A stretch of DNA of 18,498 bases, from NCBI GenBank assembly GCA_049654905.1, contig JBASIS010000303.1:1-18498 (forward strand), given 5' to 3'. Both the position numbers and the translations under genes were made by a program. Under the pieces are notes generated by a model. It saw only the letters and a list, made by a program, of their open reading frames with translations. It was not told the origin of the DNA and searched no databases. Source of the stretch: M0108 sp049654905. Lineage in GTDB: Bacteria > Pseudomonadota > Gammaproteobacteria > Chromatiales > Chromatiaceae. This document shows positions 1-7,916 of this stretch, one piece after another; position 1 is the first letter of the stretch, and the number at the start of each line of letters is the position of its first letter.

Positions 1-73
1 AGGCGTGGAGCCGAACTCAAAATGACACCTTAAAAGGGCTGGTTGCCATAACCCAAGGACTATTAGGAGACCG

Positions 74-2194
74 ATGATGAGAGCCACTCAAGCCAACCTC
101 CTTAAATTCATCCATAAATCACCGCAATTCGTCATACCGATCTATCAGCGGAACTATTCCTGGACCGAGGCACAGTGCAAGCAGCTCTGGATCGATCTGA
201 TGCGCGCGGGCCGAGACGATAAGATAAAGGCCCATTTTATTGGATCTATCGTTTATGTTGAACGGGCGCTTGGTTTGGTTACTGATCAGGAATCGCTGTT
301 GGTTATCGACGGCCAGCAACATTTGACTACCTGCACCTTGCTGATTGCGGCCTTAGCCAAACATTTTGAGAATAATCAGCTCGCAGAGCTGCTTGGTGCC
401 TTTTCCGCCCGCAAGCTACGAAATTACTATTTACTAAATCCTGATGAAAGTGGCGAACGTCACTATAAGCTGATCCTCTCGGAGACTGACAAGCAGACCC
501 CGCTGACCCTGATTAATCAAGCACCAACTCCCGCAGAATCTAGCACCCGTGTCCTGGAGAACTATCAATTTTTCATGACACTCATCAGCGAGCCTCAGAA
601 TGAACTGGAGTGTATCTGCAAGGGGCTTTCTAAACTTGTTATTGTCGAGGTCGCCCTGGACCGGGCACATGACAACCCGCAGTTGATATTCGAAAGCATG
701 AACTCCACGGATCTGGAACTCAGCCAGGCTGATCTGATCAGGAACTTCATCCTAATGGGCTTGGAGCCACAGCTCCAGACCCAGCTATATACCCAATACT
801 GGCGACCGATAGAAAAGGGGTTCGGTCAGGCGGCCTATGCGAACCACTTCGACGCCTTCATGCGGCATTACCTGATCACTAAGACGGGGGATATTCCAAA
901 TGTTCGGGAGGTATATAGTGCTTTCAAGCAATACACACGCAATTTCAATACGGACGTCTCGGTCCTCGTTGCAGATATCCATGCCTATGCTACCTACTAC
1001 TGTGCGATGGCTTTGGGTGCCGAGAAACATCCTGTCCTGAATCAGGCACTTCATGACCTTCGCGAGCTTAAGGTCGACGTTGCCTATCCGTTCCTTCTCG
1101 AGTTGTATCACGACTACCAGAAGCAGCACCTGACTGTTGAGGAGACGTTGCAGGTCGTACGCCTAGTCGAGAGCTTTGTCTTCAGGAGGGCTATTTGCGG
1201 CATTCCCACGAATTCTTTGAATAAAACCTTCGCCAGCTTCACTCGCTCGCTAAAAAAAGACCGTTACGTGGAGAGCGTCCGTGCTGCTTTTCTACTCTTG
1301 CCATCCTACCGCCGTTTTCCATCCGATGATGAGTTCCAGCGTGAGTTTAAGCAGCGTGACCTCTACCATTTTCCGCGCCGGAGTTATTGGCTTCGTAAGT
1401 TGGAGAACCATGGCCGTAAAGAGCGTGTCACGGTCGAGGATTACACGATCGAACACATCATGCCGCAAAATGCGTCCCTCAGCCTGGACTGGCGGACTGA
1501 TCTGGGGCCTGAGTGGGAAAGAATACATCAGACCTGGCTGCATACCTTGGGCAATCTCACTTTGACAGGCTACAATAGCGAGTACAGCGATGCGGCTTTC
1601 ACTACCAAGCGTGATCTCAAGGACAAGCAGGGTAATCCGGCCGGATTTGCCGCTAGCCCGCTCAGGCTTAATCTGGGCCTAGGCAAGGTTCAGCGATGGG
1701 ATGAGGCGGCGATCAAGGAGCGGTCGAATCGACTGGCACAGGAGGGAGTCACCGTTTGGGGTATGCCTCAACTTGATGCAGAAGTGTTGAATGCCTATCG
1801 GCCGCGTCCCATCGGGATCGGCCACGGTTACAGTATCACCGATCACCCCCACCTCGCCGGAGGCGCAATGCGTGATCTATTCGATGCCCTGCGACAGTCC
1901 GTGATCGCGCTAGACCCGTGCGTTAGCGAGGAATTTCTTAAACTCTATGTTGCGTACAAAGCGGAGACAAATTTCGTTGATGTTGTCCCACAAGCCAGGC
2001 GGCTACGTCTCTCTCTTAACATGCCATTCCACGAAATTGACGATCCCAAGGGTCTCTGTAAGGACGTGTCTGGACTTGGACGATGGGGCAACGGCGATGT
2101 GGAGATTGGCCTTTCATCGCCCGGCGACTTGTCTTATGTGCTTGGCCTGATTCGCCAATCTTTCGACCGTCAGATGGGCGGTGGCTCTGAATGA
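74..2194 (+). CDS. DUF262/DUF1524/DUF5655 protein (GmrSD-type nuclease)
   Basis: A 706-residue GmrS-GmrD fusion-type protein. In the characterised GmrSD family, the DUF262 half binds and hydrolyses nucleotides and the DUF1524 half is a His-Me finger nuclease that attacks modified phage DNA. The N-terminus has the DUF262 signature PIYQRNYSW (about residues 22-30), the DGQQxLTT motif at 79-86, and the later FESMNSTDLELSQADLIRN helix region. DUF1524 is marked by EHIMPQ with His461 and by LGNLTL with Asn494, followed by YNSEYS. Residues of roughly 570-706 resemble DUF5655, a frequent C-terminal partner (FVDVVP, RLRLSLNM, GRWGNGDVE). The start is one of two adjacent ATGs (74, 77) behind a good AGGAG at 65-69. 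One oddity is that DGQQRLTT reads DGQQHLTT, with His83 in place of the usual Arg. Much of the 5' half is AT-rich compared with its neighbours. Family assignment is secure; the real target is not known. Confidence 0.9.
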   Translation: MMRATQANLLKFIHKSPQFVIPIYQRNYSWTEAQCKQLWIDLMRAGRDDKIKAHFIGSIVYVERALGLVTDQESLLVIDGQQHLTTCTLLIAALAKHFENNQLAELLGAFSARKLRNYYLLNPDESGERHYKLILSETDKQTPLTLINQAPTPAESSTRVLENYQFFMTLISEPQNELECICKGLSKLVIVEVALDRAHDNPQLIFESMNSTDLELSQADLIRNFILMGLEPQLQTQLYTQYWRPIEKGFGQAAYANHFDAFMRHYLITKTGDIPNVREVYSAFKQYTRNFNTDVSVLVADIHAYATYYCAMALGAEKHPVLNQALHDLRELKVDVAYPFLLELYHDYQKQHLTVEETLQVVRLVESFVFRRAICGIPTNSLNKTFASFTRSLKKDRYVESVRAAFLLLPSYRRFPSDDEFQREFKQRDLYHFPRRSYWLRKLENHGRKERVTVEDYTIEHIMPQNASLSLDWRTDLGPEWERIHQTWLHTLGNLTLTGYNSEYSDAAFTTKRDLKDKQGNPAGFAASPLRLNLGLGKVQRWDEAAIKERSNRLAQEGVTVWGMPQLDAEVLNAYRPRPIGIGHGYSITDHPHLAGGAMRDLFDALRQSVIALDPCVSEEFLKLYVAYKAETNFVDVVPQARRLRLSLNMPFHEIDDPKGLCKDVSGLGRWGNGDVEIGLSSPGDLSYVLGLIRQSFDRQMGGGSE

Positions 2195-2215
2195 ATACAG
2201 GATTTTTTTGGGATT

Positions 2216-2236
2216 ACAGCCGCCTGTTGGGGCTGT
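2216..2236 (+). other. Small stem-loop in the gap before the first AlbA_2 gene
   Basis: ACAGCC (2216-2221) and GGCTGT (2231-2236) are perfect inverted arms around a 9-nt loop, in the 73-bp gap between the GmrSD-like gene and the next gene. No T-run follows, so it is not a convincing intrinsic terminator. It could be a weak attenuator, an mRNA-stability element or chance. Confidence 0.2.
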
Positions 2237-2267
2237 GTCTGGCTCTGAGTAAGACAGACCAAAAAGC

Positions 2268-4136
2268 ATGATGCGCACTGCTGAGGACCTGCTGCTGGAA
2301 CTCGGCTCCCTTGACGAGTCTCATCACATTGAGGCAAAGCGCGCGAGCCAGATCGACCGATCAGTGCTGGAAACCGTCTGCGCCTTTGCGAACGAACCCG
2401 GCCTGGGTGGTGGCTATCTGCTGCTGGGGCTGGTGCGCGACCAACACGACCTGTTCGGCAACGCCTACCAAGTCGAGGGCGTGGTCAACCCGGACAAGCT
2501 CCAGTCCGACCTCGCCAGCCAGTGCGCCAGTGCACTCAACCGCCCGGTGCGCCCGCGCGTGTCAGTGGAACAGTTGGAGGGGAAGGCCGTCATCGTGGCC
2601 TATGTGCCCGAAGCCGCTCCCACCGAAAAACCCATTTACCTTACCAGCCTCGGCCTACCACGTGGCGCCTTCCGGCGCATCGGCTCCACGGATCAGGAAG
2701 GCCCTGAGGACGACCTGATTGCCCTCTACACCGGCCACCAGGTCGACACCTATGACGGGGCCATCCTCCACGATGTCGACCTCTCCGATATCGACCCTGC
2801 TGCGCTGGACGATTACCGGCAACAGCGTAGGCAGATCAACCCAGATGCCGAAGAGCTGGCCTGGTCGGATGAAGACCTCTTGCGTGCACTCGGCTGCGCG
2901 CAACGCGACCAAGGCCAGCTCAAGCCCACGGTGGCGGGCATCCTGCTGTTCGGCACTGGAATGGCCTTACGCCGTTGCTTCCCCATGATGCGTATCGACT
3001 ATATCCGTGTGCCGGGACGGCAGTGGGTCGAGAATCCCGACCACCGGTTCGACACCCTGGAAATCCGTGCGCCTGTTTTTACCGCCATTCGCCGCGCCAC
3101 CAATACGGTGCGGGACGAGTTGCTGCAGTCGTTCTCCTTGCCCGAGGGCGCGCTGGCGCACGAGGACGAACCGACTCTGCCGCTACGGGTGATCCGCGAG
3201 GCGGTTGTCAATGCCGTGATGCACCGTAGTTACCGCATCCACGGCGCCACCCAGATCATCCGCTACGCCAATCGGCTGGAAATCCGCAACCCTGGCCATT
3301 CCATCAAGGCCGAGGAACAACTGGGCGAGCCCGGCTCCGAAACCCGCAACCCGCGCATTGCTGCCGTCTTGCACGAGGTGAACATTGCCGAGACCAAGGG
3401 CAGTGGCATCCGTGCCATGCGCGAACTGATGCTGGCCAACGGCCTGCTGCCCCCTACCTTCGAATCGTCCCGCCGTCCGGACCAGTTTGTCGCCACCCTC
3501 CTGTTCCATCACTTTCTGGGGCCAGAAGACCTGGCCTGGTTGGGCCGACTTACCCGCCAAGACCTGAGCGACGAGGAGGCACGTGCCCTGGTCTTCGTGC
3601 GCGAGTTGGGTGCCATCGATAACGCGGCTTATCGTGCGATCAACCGCACCGATACCCTCAGCGCCTCCGGACACCTGCGCCGGTTGCGCGATCTTGGTCT
3701 CTTGGATATGAAAGGCGGCGGCAGCCGGACCTACTACGTGCCTGGCACGGCATTTGCGCGGAACCTGACCACATTGGTAGTACCCGAGAAGCGCCCTCAC
3801 GGGGGAAATGCCCCCCAGTACAACCAAAATAGTCACCACCTCGTCCAGAATAGTCACCAGCTACTGGTGACTATTCCCGCAGCGTTGCAGGCACGCATCC
3901 CGGCTCCTGGGACCAAGCCACGCCGCGACGTCTTGCGGGCCTTGATCCTGGAACTCTGCCACTGGCACTCGCTCAGCGCCCGGGAACTGGCGACCATCCT
4001 GGGTCGCCAGGAACACAAGCCGCTCGTACGAGATTACCTAAGCCCCATGGTGGCGGAAGGACTGCTGGCCTACACCATCCCCGAGATGGAAAACCACCCG
4101 GACCAACGCTACAGCACCATCAGCCAGATGGATTAA
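2268..4136 (+). CDS. Schlafen-like AlbA_2 / GHKL ATPase / winged-helix protein 1
   Basis: A 622-residue COG2865-type protein, usually annotated as an ATP-binding protein or predicted transcriptional regulator. Residues 1-130 form an AlbA_2 (Schlafen AAA_4) domain with E17-x4-E22-x-K24 and Asp58 after the GYLLLGL strand; this domain binds nucleic acid and is a ribonuclease in animal Schlafens. A C-terminal HATPase_c_4 (GHKL) domain shows the N-box E311xxxN315 with H319 (REAVVNAVMHRSY) and a glycine turn KGSGIRAM at 377-384. Two winged-helix segments follow (about 430-500 and 545-615), joined by a linker containing NSHHLVQNSHQLLV. The start is ATG 2268 or 2271, and no strong Shine-Dalgarno is visible. 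It ends 59 bp before mod. The DNA encoding the linker holds a striking palindrome (see the repeat at 3828-3875). Whether it acts as a regulator of the restriction genes or as an RNA-cleaving effector cannot be decided from sequence. Confidence 0.88.
   Translation: MMRTAEDLLLELGSLDESHHIEAKRASQIDRSVLETVCAFANEPGLGGGYLLLGLVRDQHDLFGNAYQVEGVVNPDKLQSDLASQCASALNRPVRPRVSVEQLEGKAVIVAYVPEAAPTEKPIYLTSLGLPRGAFRRIGSTDQEGPEDDLIALYTGHQVDTYDGAILHDVDLSDIDPAALDDYRQQRRQINPDAEELAWSDEDLLRALGCAQRDQGQLKPTVAGILLFGTGMALRRCFPMMRIDYIRVPGRQWVENPDHRFDTLEIRAPVFTAIRRATNTVRDELLQSFSLPEGALAHEDEPTLPLRVIREAVVNAVMHRSYRIHGATQIIRYANRLEIRNPGHSIKAEEQLGEPGSETRNPRIAAVLHEVNIAETKGSGIRAMRELMLANGLLPPTFESSRRPDQFVATLLFHHFLGPEDLAWLGRLTRQDLSDEEARALVFVRELGAIDNAAYRAINRTDTLSASGHLRRLRDLGLLDMKGGGSRTYYVPGTAFARNLTTLVVPEKRPHGGNAPQYNQNSHHLVQNSHQLLVTIPAALQARIPAPGTKPRRDVLRALILELCHWHSLSARELATILGRQEHKPLVRDYLSPMVAEGLLAYTIPEMENHPDQRYSTISQMD
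3828..3875. repeat. 12-bp perfect inverted repeat plus a direct copy inside the AlbA_2 gene
   Basis: AATAGTCACCA occurs at 3828-3838. AATAGTCACCAG follows at 3849-3860, and its exact reverse complement CTGGTGACTATT sits at 3864-3875, only 3 nt away. The two direct copies start 21 bp apart, about two helical turns. The stretch encodes the linker between the two winged-helix segments. It may be an operator for the protein's own DNA-binding domains, a hairpin in the mRNA upstream of mod, or a consequence of the repeated NSHH/NSHQ coding sequence. Confidence 0.75.
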
Positions 4137-4145
4137 CCCCCCCCC
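4137..4145 (+). repeat. C9 homopolymer between the AlbA_2 stop codon and mod
   Basis: Nine consecutive C residues follow the TAA stop (4134-4136) of the preceding gene. The tract lies 50 bp before the mod ATG, in the untranslated gap. Length changes here would not alter either reading frame. Confidence 0.9.
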
Positions 4146-4195
4146 GGTCCCGCGTTAAGACCTCGCCAGACCCGTTGTCTTGGAGAACACCCGCG

Positions 4196-6094
4196 ATGCA
4201 ACCCATCGACGCCAATAGCACCCAGGCCCAATCCGCCGACCTGGTGGCCGAGAATATTCATCGCCTCAAGGCCCTGTTCCCGGAGCTGGTGACCGAGGGC
4301 CCGGACGGTGTCGCGGTCAACATCGACGTGCTCAAGGCCTTGGTCGGCGACCGGACGGTTAAGGACTGCGACGAGAAATACGGCCTCAACTGGCATGGCA
4401 AACGCCGCGCCCGCCAGCTCGCCCTAACCCCCTCCACCGGCACCCTGCGCCCCTGCCCGGAAGACAGCGTGGACTGGGACACCACCCAGAACCTTATGAT
4501 CGAGGGTGACAACCTCGAAGTCCTCAAGCTCCTCCAGAAATCCTACGCCGGGAAGGTGAAGCTCATCTACATCGACCCGCCCTACAACACCGGCAAGGAC
4601 TTCGTCTATCCCGATAACTTTCAGGACAACATCAAGAATTACCTCGAACTGACCGGCCAGACCGGCGAGGGCGGCAGGAAACTCTCCTCCAACACCGAAG
4701 CCTCCGGCCGCTTCCACACCGACTGGCTCAACATGATGTATCCCCGCCTCAAGCTGGCGCGGAATCTTCTGCGGGAGGATGGCGGGCTCTTCGTTTCGAT
4801 TGACGACGGCGAAGTTAGCCACCTTCGGAGCCTTTTGGATGAAGTGTTTGGACCAGAAAACTTCATCGCCATTTTCATCTGGGAAAAGCGCACGACACGA
4901 GAGAACAGACGCGTTTTCTCCTTTAATCACGAATACATAATGTGCGTGGCGAAAAACAAAGAAGACTTCGAACTTAGTCGGAATCTGCTACCGACTACAA
5001 ATGAGGTGCGCGAGCGATACGGGAATCCGGACAACGACCCTCGCGGCCCATGGCAGTCTGTTTCTCTGAACGCACAAGCTGGCCATGCCACGAAGGATCA
5101 ATTTTATGCCTTCACAACACCAGGAGGGCGTGTTCTGGAACCGCCACCGGGCCGTTGCTGGACCGTTACGAAACCGAAGCTCAATGAACTCGTTGCAGAC
5201 AACCGAGTTTGGTTTGGAGAGACCGGGAACAATGTTGCGCGAAGAAAACTCTTCATGGCAGAGGCTAAAGATGGTCTGACTCCGCATACTCTGTGGACGG
5301 CTGCCGAGGTCGGCACTAACGACTCAGCAAAGAAAGCTCTCATCGAATTGTTCGATGGCGTCGAGGTGTTCGACACTCCAAAGCCACCGTCTTTGATTAG
5401 GCGGATGATCGATATTACCACTGATAAATTGGACTTGGTTTTGGATTTCTTTGCCGGAGCAGGACCTACTGGTGAGGCGGTATACAGTGCAAATATTACG
5501 GATGATGGGAGTCGGCGCTTCATCCTTGTCCAGCTTCCAGAACCTACCGAACAAACAAGCTACCCAACGATCTCCGAACTGACCAAAGAACGCCTGCGTC
5601 GGGCCGGGAAGAAGATCCGGGAAGAAAACCCGCTGTTCCCGGGCGACCTCGGCTTCCGCGTCTTCAAGCTCGCCAGCAGCAACATCCGCGCCTGGGAGCC
5701 GGACCGCGACCAGCTCGCAGATTCCCTCTTCGCCGCCACCGAGCACCTCAAGACCGACCGCACCGAGCAAGACATCCTCTACGAACTGCTCCTCAAGCTC
5801 GGCCTGGATCTCTGCGTGCCCATCGAGACCCGGCAGGTCGCCGGTGAAAAGAATCTGGCGCATGAGATTCACGCCATTGGCGCCGGCTCCCTCTTCGTCT
5901 GTCTCTCGCCCACCATCCCCCAGGCCGATGTAGAGCCCCTGGCCAGCGGCCTCGTGGCGTGGCATCAGGCGCTGAAGCCTGCCGGGGAAACCACCGTCGT
6001 CTTCCGAGACAGCGCCTTTGCCGACGACGTGGCCAAGATCAACCTCACTGCCATCCTGGAGCAGAACGGCCTCGCTAATGTCCATAGCCTCTAG
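4196..6094 (+). CDS. mod: Type III restriction-modification methyltransferase subunit Mod
   Basis: Adenine-N6 DNA methyltransferase, 632 residues. In Type III systems Mod supplies sequence recognition for itself and for Res. Motif IV DPPY is at 127-130 (YIDPPYNTGKDF), well before the SAM-binding motif I DFFAGAG at 417-423. This order marks the beta class typical of Type III Mod, with the target-recognition region between. Motif I reads FAGAGPTGEAV rather than the commoner FAGSGTTxxAV; the FxGxG core is intact. ATG 4196 is chosen because GGAG lies at 4182-4185; an in-frame TTG at 4175 would add seven residues. Codons for about residues 199-461 (near 4790-5580) are clearly less GC-rich than both ends: hand counts are 30/60 at 4861-4920 and 5341-5400, against 44/60 at 4381-4440 and 42/60 at 5641-5700. 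This suggests a swapped recognition domain. The next gene starts 12 nt after the stop. Confidence 0.95.
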   Translation: MQPIDANSTQAQSADLVAENIHRLKALFPELVTEGPDGVAVNIDVLKALVGDRTVKDCDEKYGLNWHGKRRARQLALTPSTGTLRPCPEDSVDWDTTQNLMIEGDNLEVLKLLQKSYAGKVKLIYIDPPYNTGKDFVYPDNFQDNIKNYLELTGQTGEGGRKLSSNTEASGRFHTDWLNMMYPRLKLARNLLREDGGLFVSIDDGEVSHLRSLLDEVFGPENFIAIFIWEKRTTRENRRVFSFNHEYIMCVAKNKEDFELSRNLLPTTNEVRERYGNPDNDPRGPWQSVSLNAQAGHATKDQFYAFTTPGGRVLEPPPGRCWTVTKPKLNELVADNRVWFGETGNNVARRKLFMAEAKDGLTPHTLWTAAEVGTNDSAKKALIELFDGVEVFDTPKPPSLIRRMIDITTDKLDLVLDFFAGAGPTGEAVYSANITDDGSRRFILVQLPEPTEQTSYPTISELTKERLRRAGKKIREENPLFPGDLGFRVFKLASSNIRAWEPDRDQLADSLFAATEHLKTDRTEQDILYELLLKLGLDLCVPIETRQVAGEKNLAHEIHAIGAGSLFVCLSPTIPQADVEPLASGLVAWHQALKPAGETTVVFRDSAFADDVAKINLTAILEQNGLANVHSL

Positions 6095-6106
6095 GGAGAG
6101 CCGCGC

Positions 6107-7837
6107 ATGAGCATGCAGCAAGAGGATTTGTTGAGCTTGGTGGAGCGGTTACGCCGCACCCCCCACGAGGCGGAGACCGTTGAGTTTAAGTCGAACTGGG
6201 ACCGCCCCGAGGACATCGGTGCCTATCTTTCAGCACTGGCCAATTCAGCGGCGATTGAGCACCACGATCGGGCATGGTTGATCTGGGGGATCGATGATAA
6301 GACCCATGCGGTCAAGGGCACGAAGTTTGATCCCTTCTCCGCAAAAGGCGAGGGCAACCAACCGCTGATCATGTGGTTGACGCAACGGACCTCACCCCGC
6401 CCGGATTTTCAGTTCCACGAGGTGATGCATCCGGACGGTAGGCTGGTGATACTGGAGATTCATCCGCCCCGGAATTCCCCACTGGCATTCAACGGGGTAC
6501 GCCAGATTCGGGTCGGTAGCCACTCGGTCAGGCTCGCCGATCACCCTGCTAAGGAGGCGCGACTGTGGCAGGTTTTTGGAATAAAAGAGGATTGGACGGG
6601 TGAGATCGTTTCGGGTGCCAGCCTCGGGGACCTGGACCCGAAGGCCATCGAGTTCGCCCGGGCCAAGTTCACCGAATATCTCATCAAGAGCGAGGGGGAC
6701 AACAGTCGCCACGAAAAGATCCGCTCCGATGCCGCGGCTTGGGACCTACCAACCCTGCTGAACAAGGCACAAATCACGAAACAGGGCCGCATCACCCGCT
6801 CCGCTTTATTACTGCTCGGGGTGGACGAGGCGGCTCACTTTCTGGCCCCTGCCGATACTAAGATCAGTTGGATCTTGCGCGATGAGCATAATCGGACGGC
6901 CGCTTCACAGCACTTCGGCATGCCGTTTCTGCTATCGACACAGGCGTTATTCCACCGGATTCGCAATGTTCCCATGGAGTATATGCCGGACGGGACCCTG
7001 TTCCCGACGCCAATCTCCCCCTACGACGCCTGGGTAATCCGGGAGGCGCTGCATAACTGCGTAGCCCACCAGGACTACCGTCTAGGGGGTAAGGTCAACG
7101 TAGTTGAACACCCTGACCGTTTGGTGTTTTCCAATCTGGGTGTCTTCATCCCCCCGAGCGTGGAGTGGATGCTAGAGCATCAATCACCGCCGGAGCATTA
7201 CCGCAATCAATGGTTAATCAATGGCATGGTCAGGCTGCGCATGATCGACCAGGTGGGCAGCGGCATACGTCGCATGTATGAGACCCAGCGCGAGCGGTTT
7301 TTCCCTTTGCCCGATTATGTGATCGATAGTAATTCCGACGCAACGCCGCGCGTGGAGGTGTCGATCAGTGGCCGTATTCTGGATGTCAACTACATGCGGG
7401 TCTTGATGCAGCGAGCTGATCTTGATCTGCGCCATGTCATCCTGCTGGACCGGGTGCAGAAGCATCGCGGCATTACCCCCGAGGAGGCCCGTCAGCTACG
7501 GAACGAGAAGTTGATCGAAGGGCGCGCGCCTAATTACTACATATCCTCCAAGGTGGCGGATTGGACGGGTCAAAAGGCAAGGTATATCCACAATCGTGCC
7601 TTGGACGACGATTATTTCCGCCACTTGATCCTGGAATATCTCCAGCGGTACAAGCATGCGACCCGCCAGGAATTGAATGAATTGCTCTTGCCCAAGCTAT
7701 CCGCGGTCTTGAGCCCGGAACAGAAGCTGCACAAAGTCCGGAACGTGATCCAGTCCCTGCGGCGGATGGGGAAAATTCGTAACTCTAGCGTCAGAGGGGC
7801 GCCCCTGTGGGTGCTGGCCGAAGGGGACGCTGGCTAG
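6107..7837 (+). CDS. Schlafen-like AlbA_2 / GHKL ATPase protein 2, between mod and res
   Basis: A 576-residue protein with the same architecture as the one before mod but only distantly similar. The AlbA_2 domain has E21-x4-E26-x-K28 (EAETVEFK) and D63-D64 in WGIDD. A strand region GVRQIRVGSHSVRL follows at roughly 125-140. The GHKL domain has the N-box E313xxxN317 with H321 (REALHNCVAHQDY) and a glycine turn QVGSGIRRM near 382-390. The C-terminal 150 residues look helical and winged-helix-like. ATG 6107 has GGGAG at 6094-6098, overlapping the end of mod, so translation is probably coupled to mod. A second ATG lies two codons in. Position between Mod and Res suggests a role tied to the Type III system, either as regulator or as an extra effector; this is inference from location. 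Composition is about 55% GC in one 60-nt hand count, lower than mod's ends and Res. Confidence 0.88.
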   Translation: MSMQQEDLLSLVERLRRTPHEAETVEFKSNWDRPEDIGAYLSALANSAAIEHHDRAWLIWGIDDKTHAVKGTKFDPFSAKGEGNQPLIMWLTQRTSPRPDFQFHEVMHPDGRLVILEIHPPRNSPLAFNGVRQIRVGSHSVRLADHPAKEARLWQVFGIKEDWTGEIVSGASLGDLDPKAIEFARAKFTEYLIKSEGDNSRHEKIRSDAAAWDLPTLLNKAQITKQGRITRSALLLLGVDEAAHFLAPADTKISWILRDEHNRTAASQHFGMPFLLSTQALFHRIRNVPMEYMPDGTLFPTPISPYDAWVIREALHNCVAHQDYRLGGKVNVVEHPDRLVFSNLGVFIPPSVEWMLEHQSPPEHYRNQWLINGMVRLRMIDQVGSGIRRMYETQRERFFPLPDYVIDSNSDATPRVEVSISGRILDVNYMRVLMQRADLDLRHVILLDRVQKHRGITPEEARQLRNEKLIEGRAPNYYISSKVADWTGQKARYIHNRALDDDYFRHLILEYLQRYKHATRQELNELLLPKLSAVLSPEQKLHKVRNVIQSLRRMGKIRNSSVRGAPLWVLAEGDAG

Positions 7838-7916
7838 ATCAGCCCTCGGAATTTAGCAAAGCCTAGCAAAGAAAAATCCCATATCCCTTTGTTTTATTTG
7901 TTTACTAGCATCACCT
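7838..7916 (+). promoter_or_regulatory. AT-rich leader of res with tandem TAGCAAAG repeats
   Basis: This 79-bp gap is much richer in A and T than its surroundings. It carries TAGCAAAG at 7854-7861 and again at 7864-7871, ten bases apart, and a third partial TAGCA at 7906-7910. Repeats spaced by one helical turn could be a regulator site. No clear -35/-10 pair is visible. The eight bases before the res ATG are ATCACCT-like and lack a purine-rich Shine-Dalgarno, so res may be translated weakly or from a leaderless transcript that starts in this gap. Confidence 0.35.

Noticed and set aside
1..73. Tail of an upstream gene or transposon end at the window edge
   Set aside because: One frame could end at TAA 31-33 and another at TGA 24-26, but the fragments are too short to recognise, and no inverted terminal repeat is visible.
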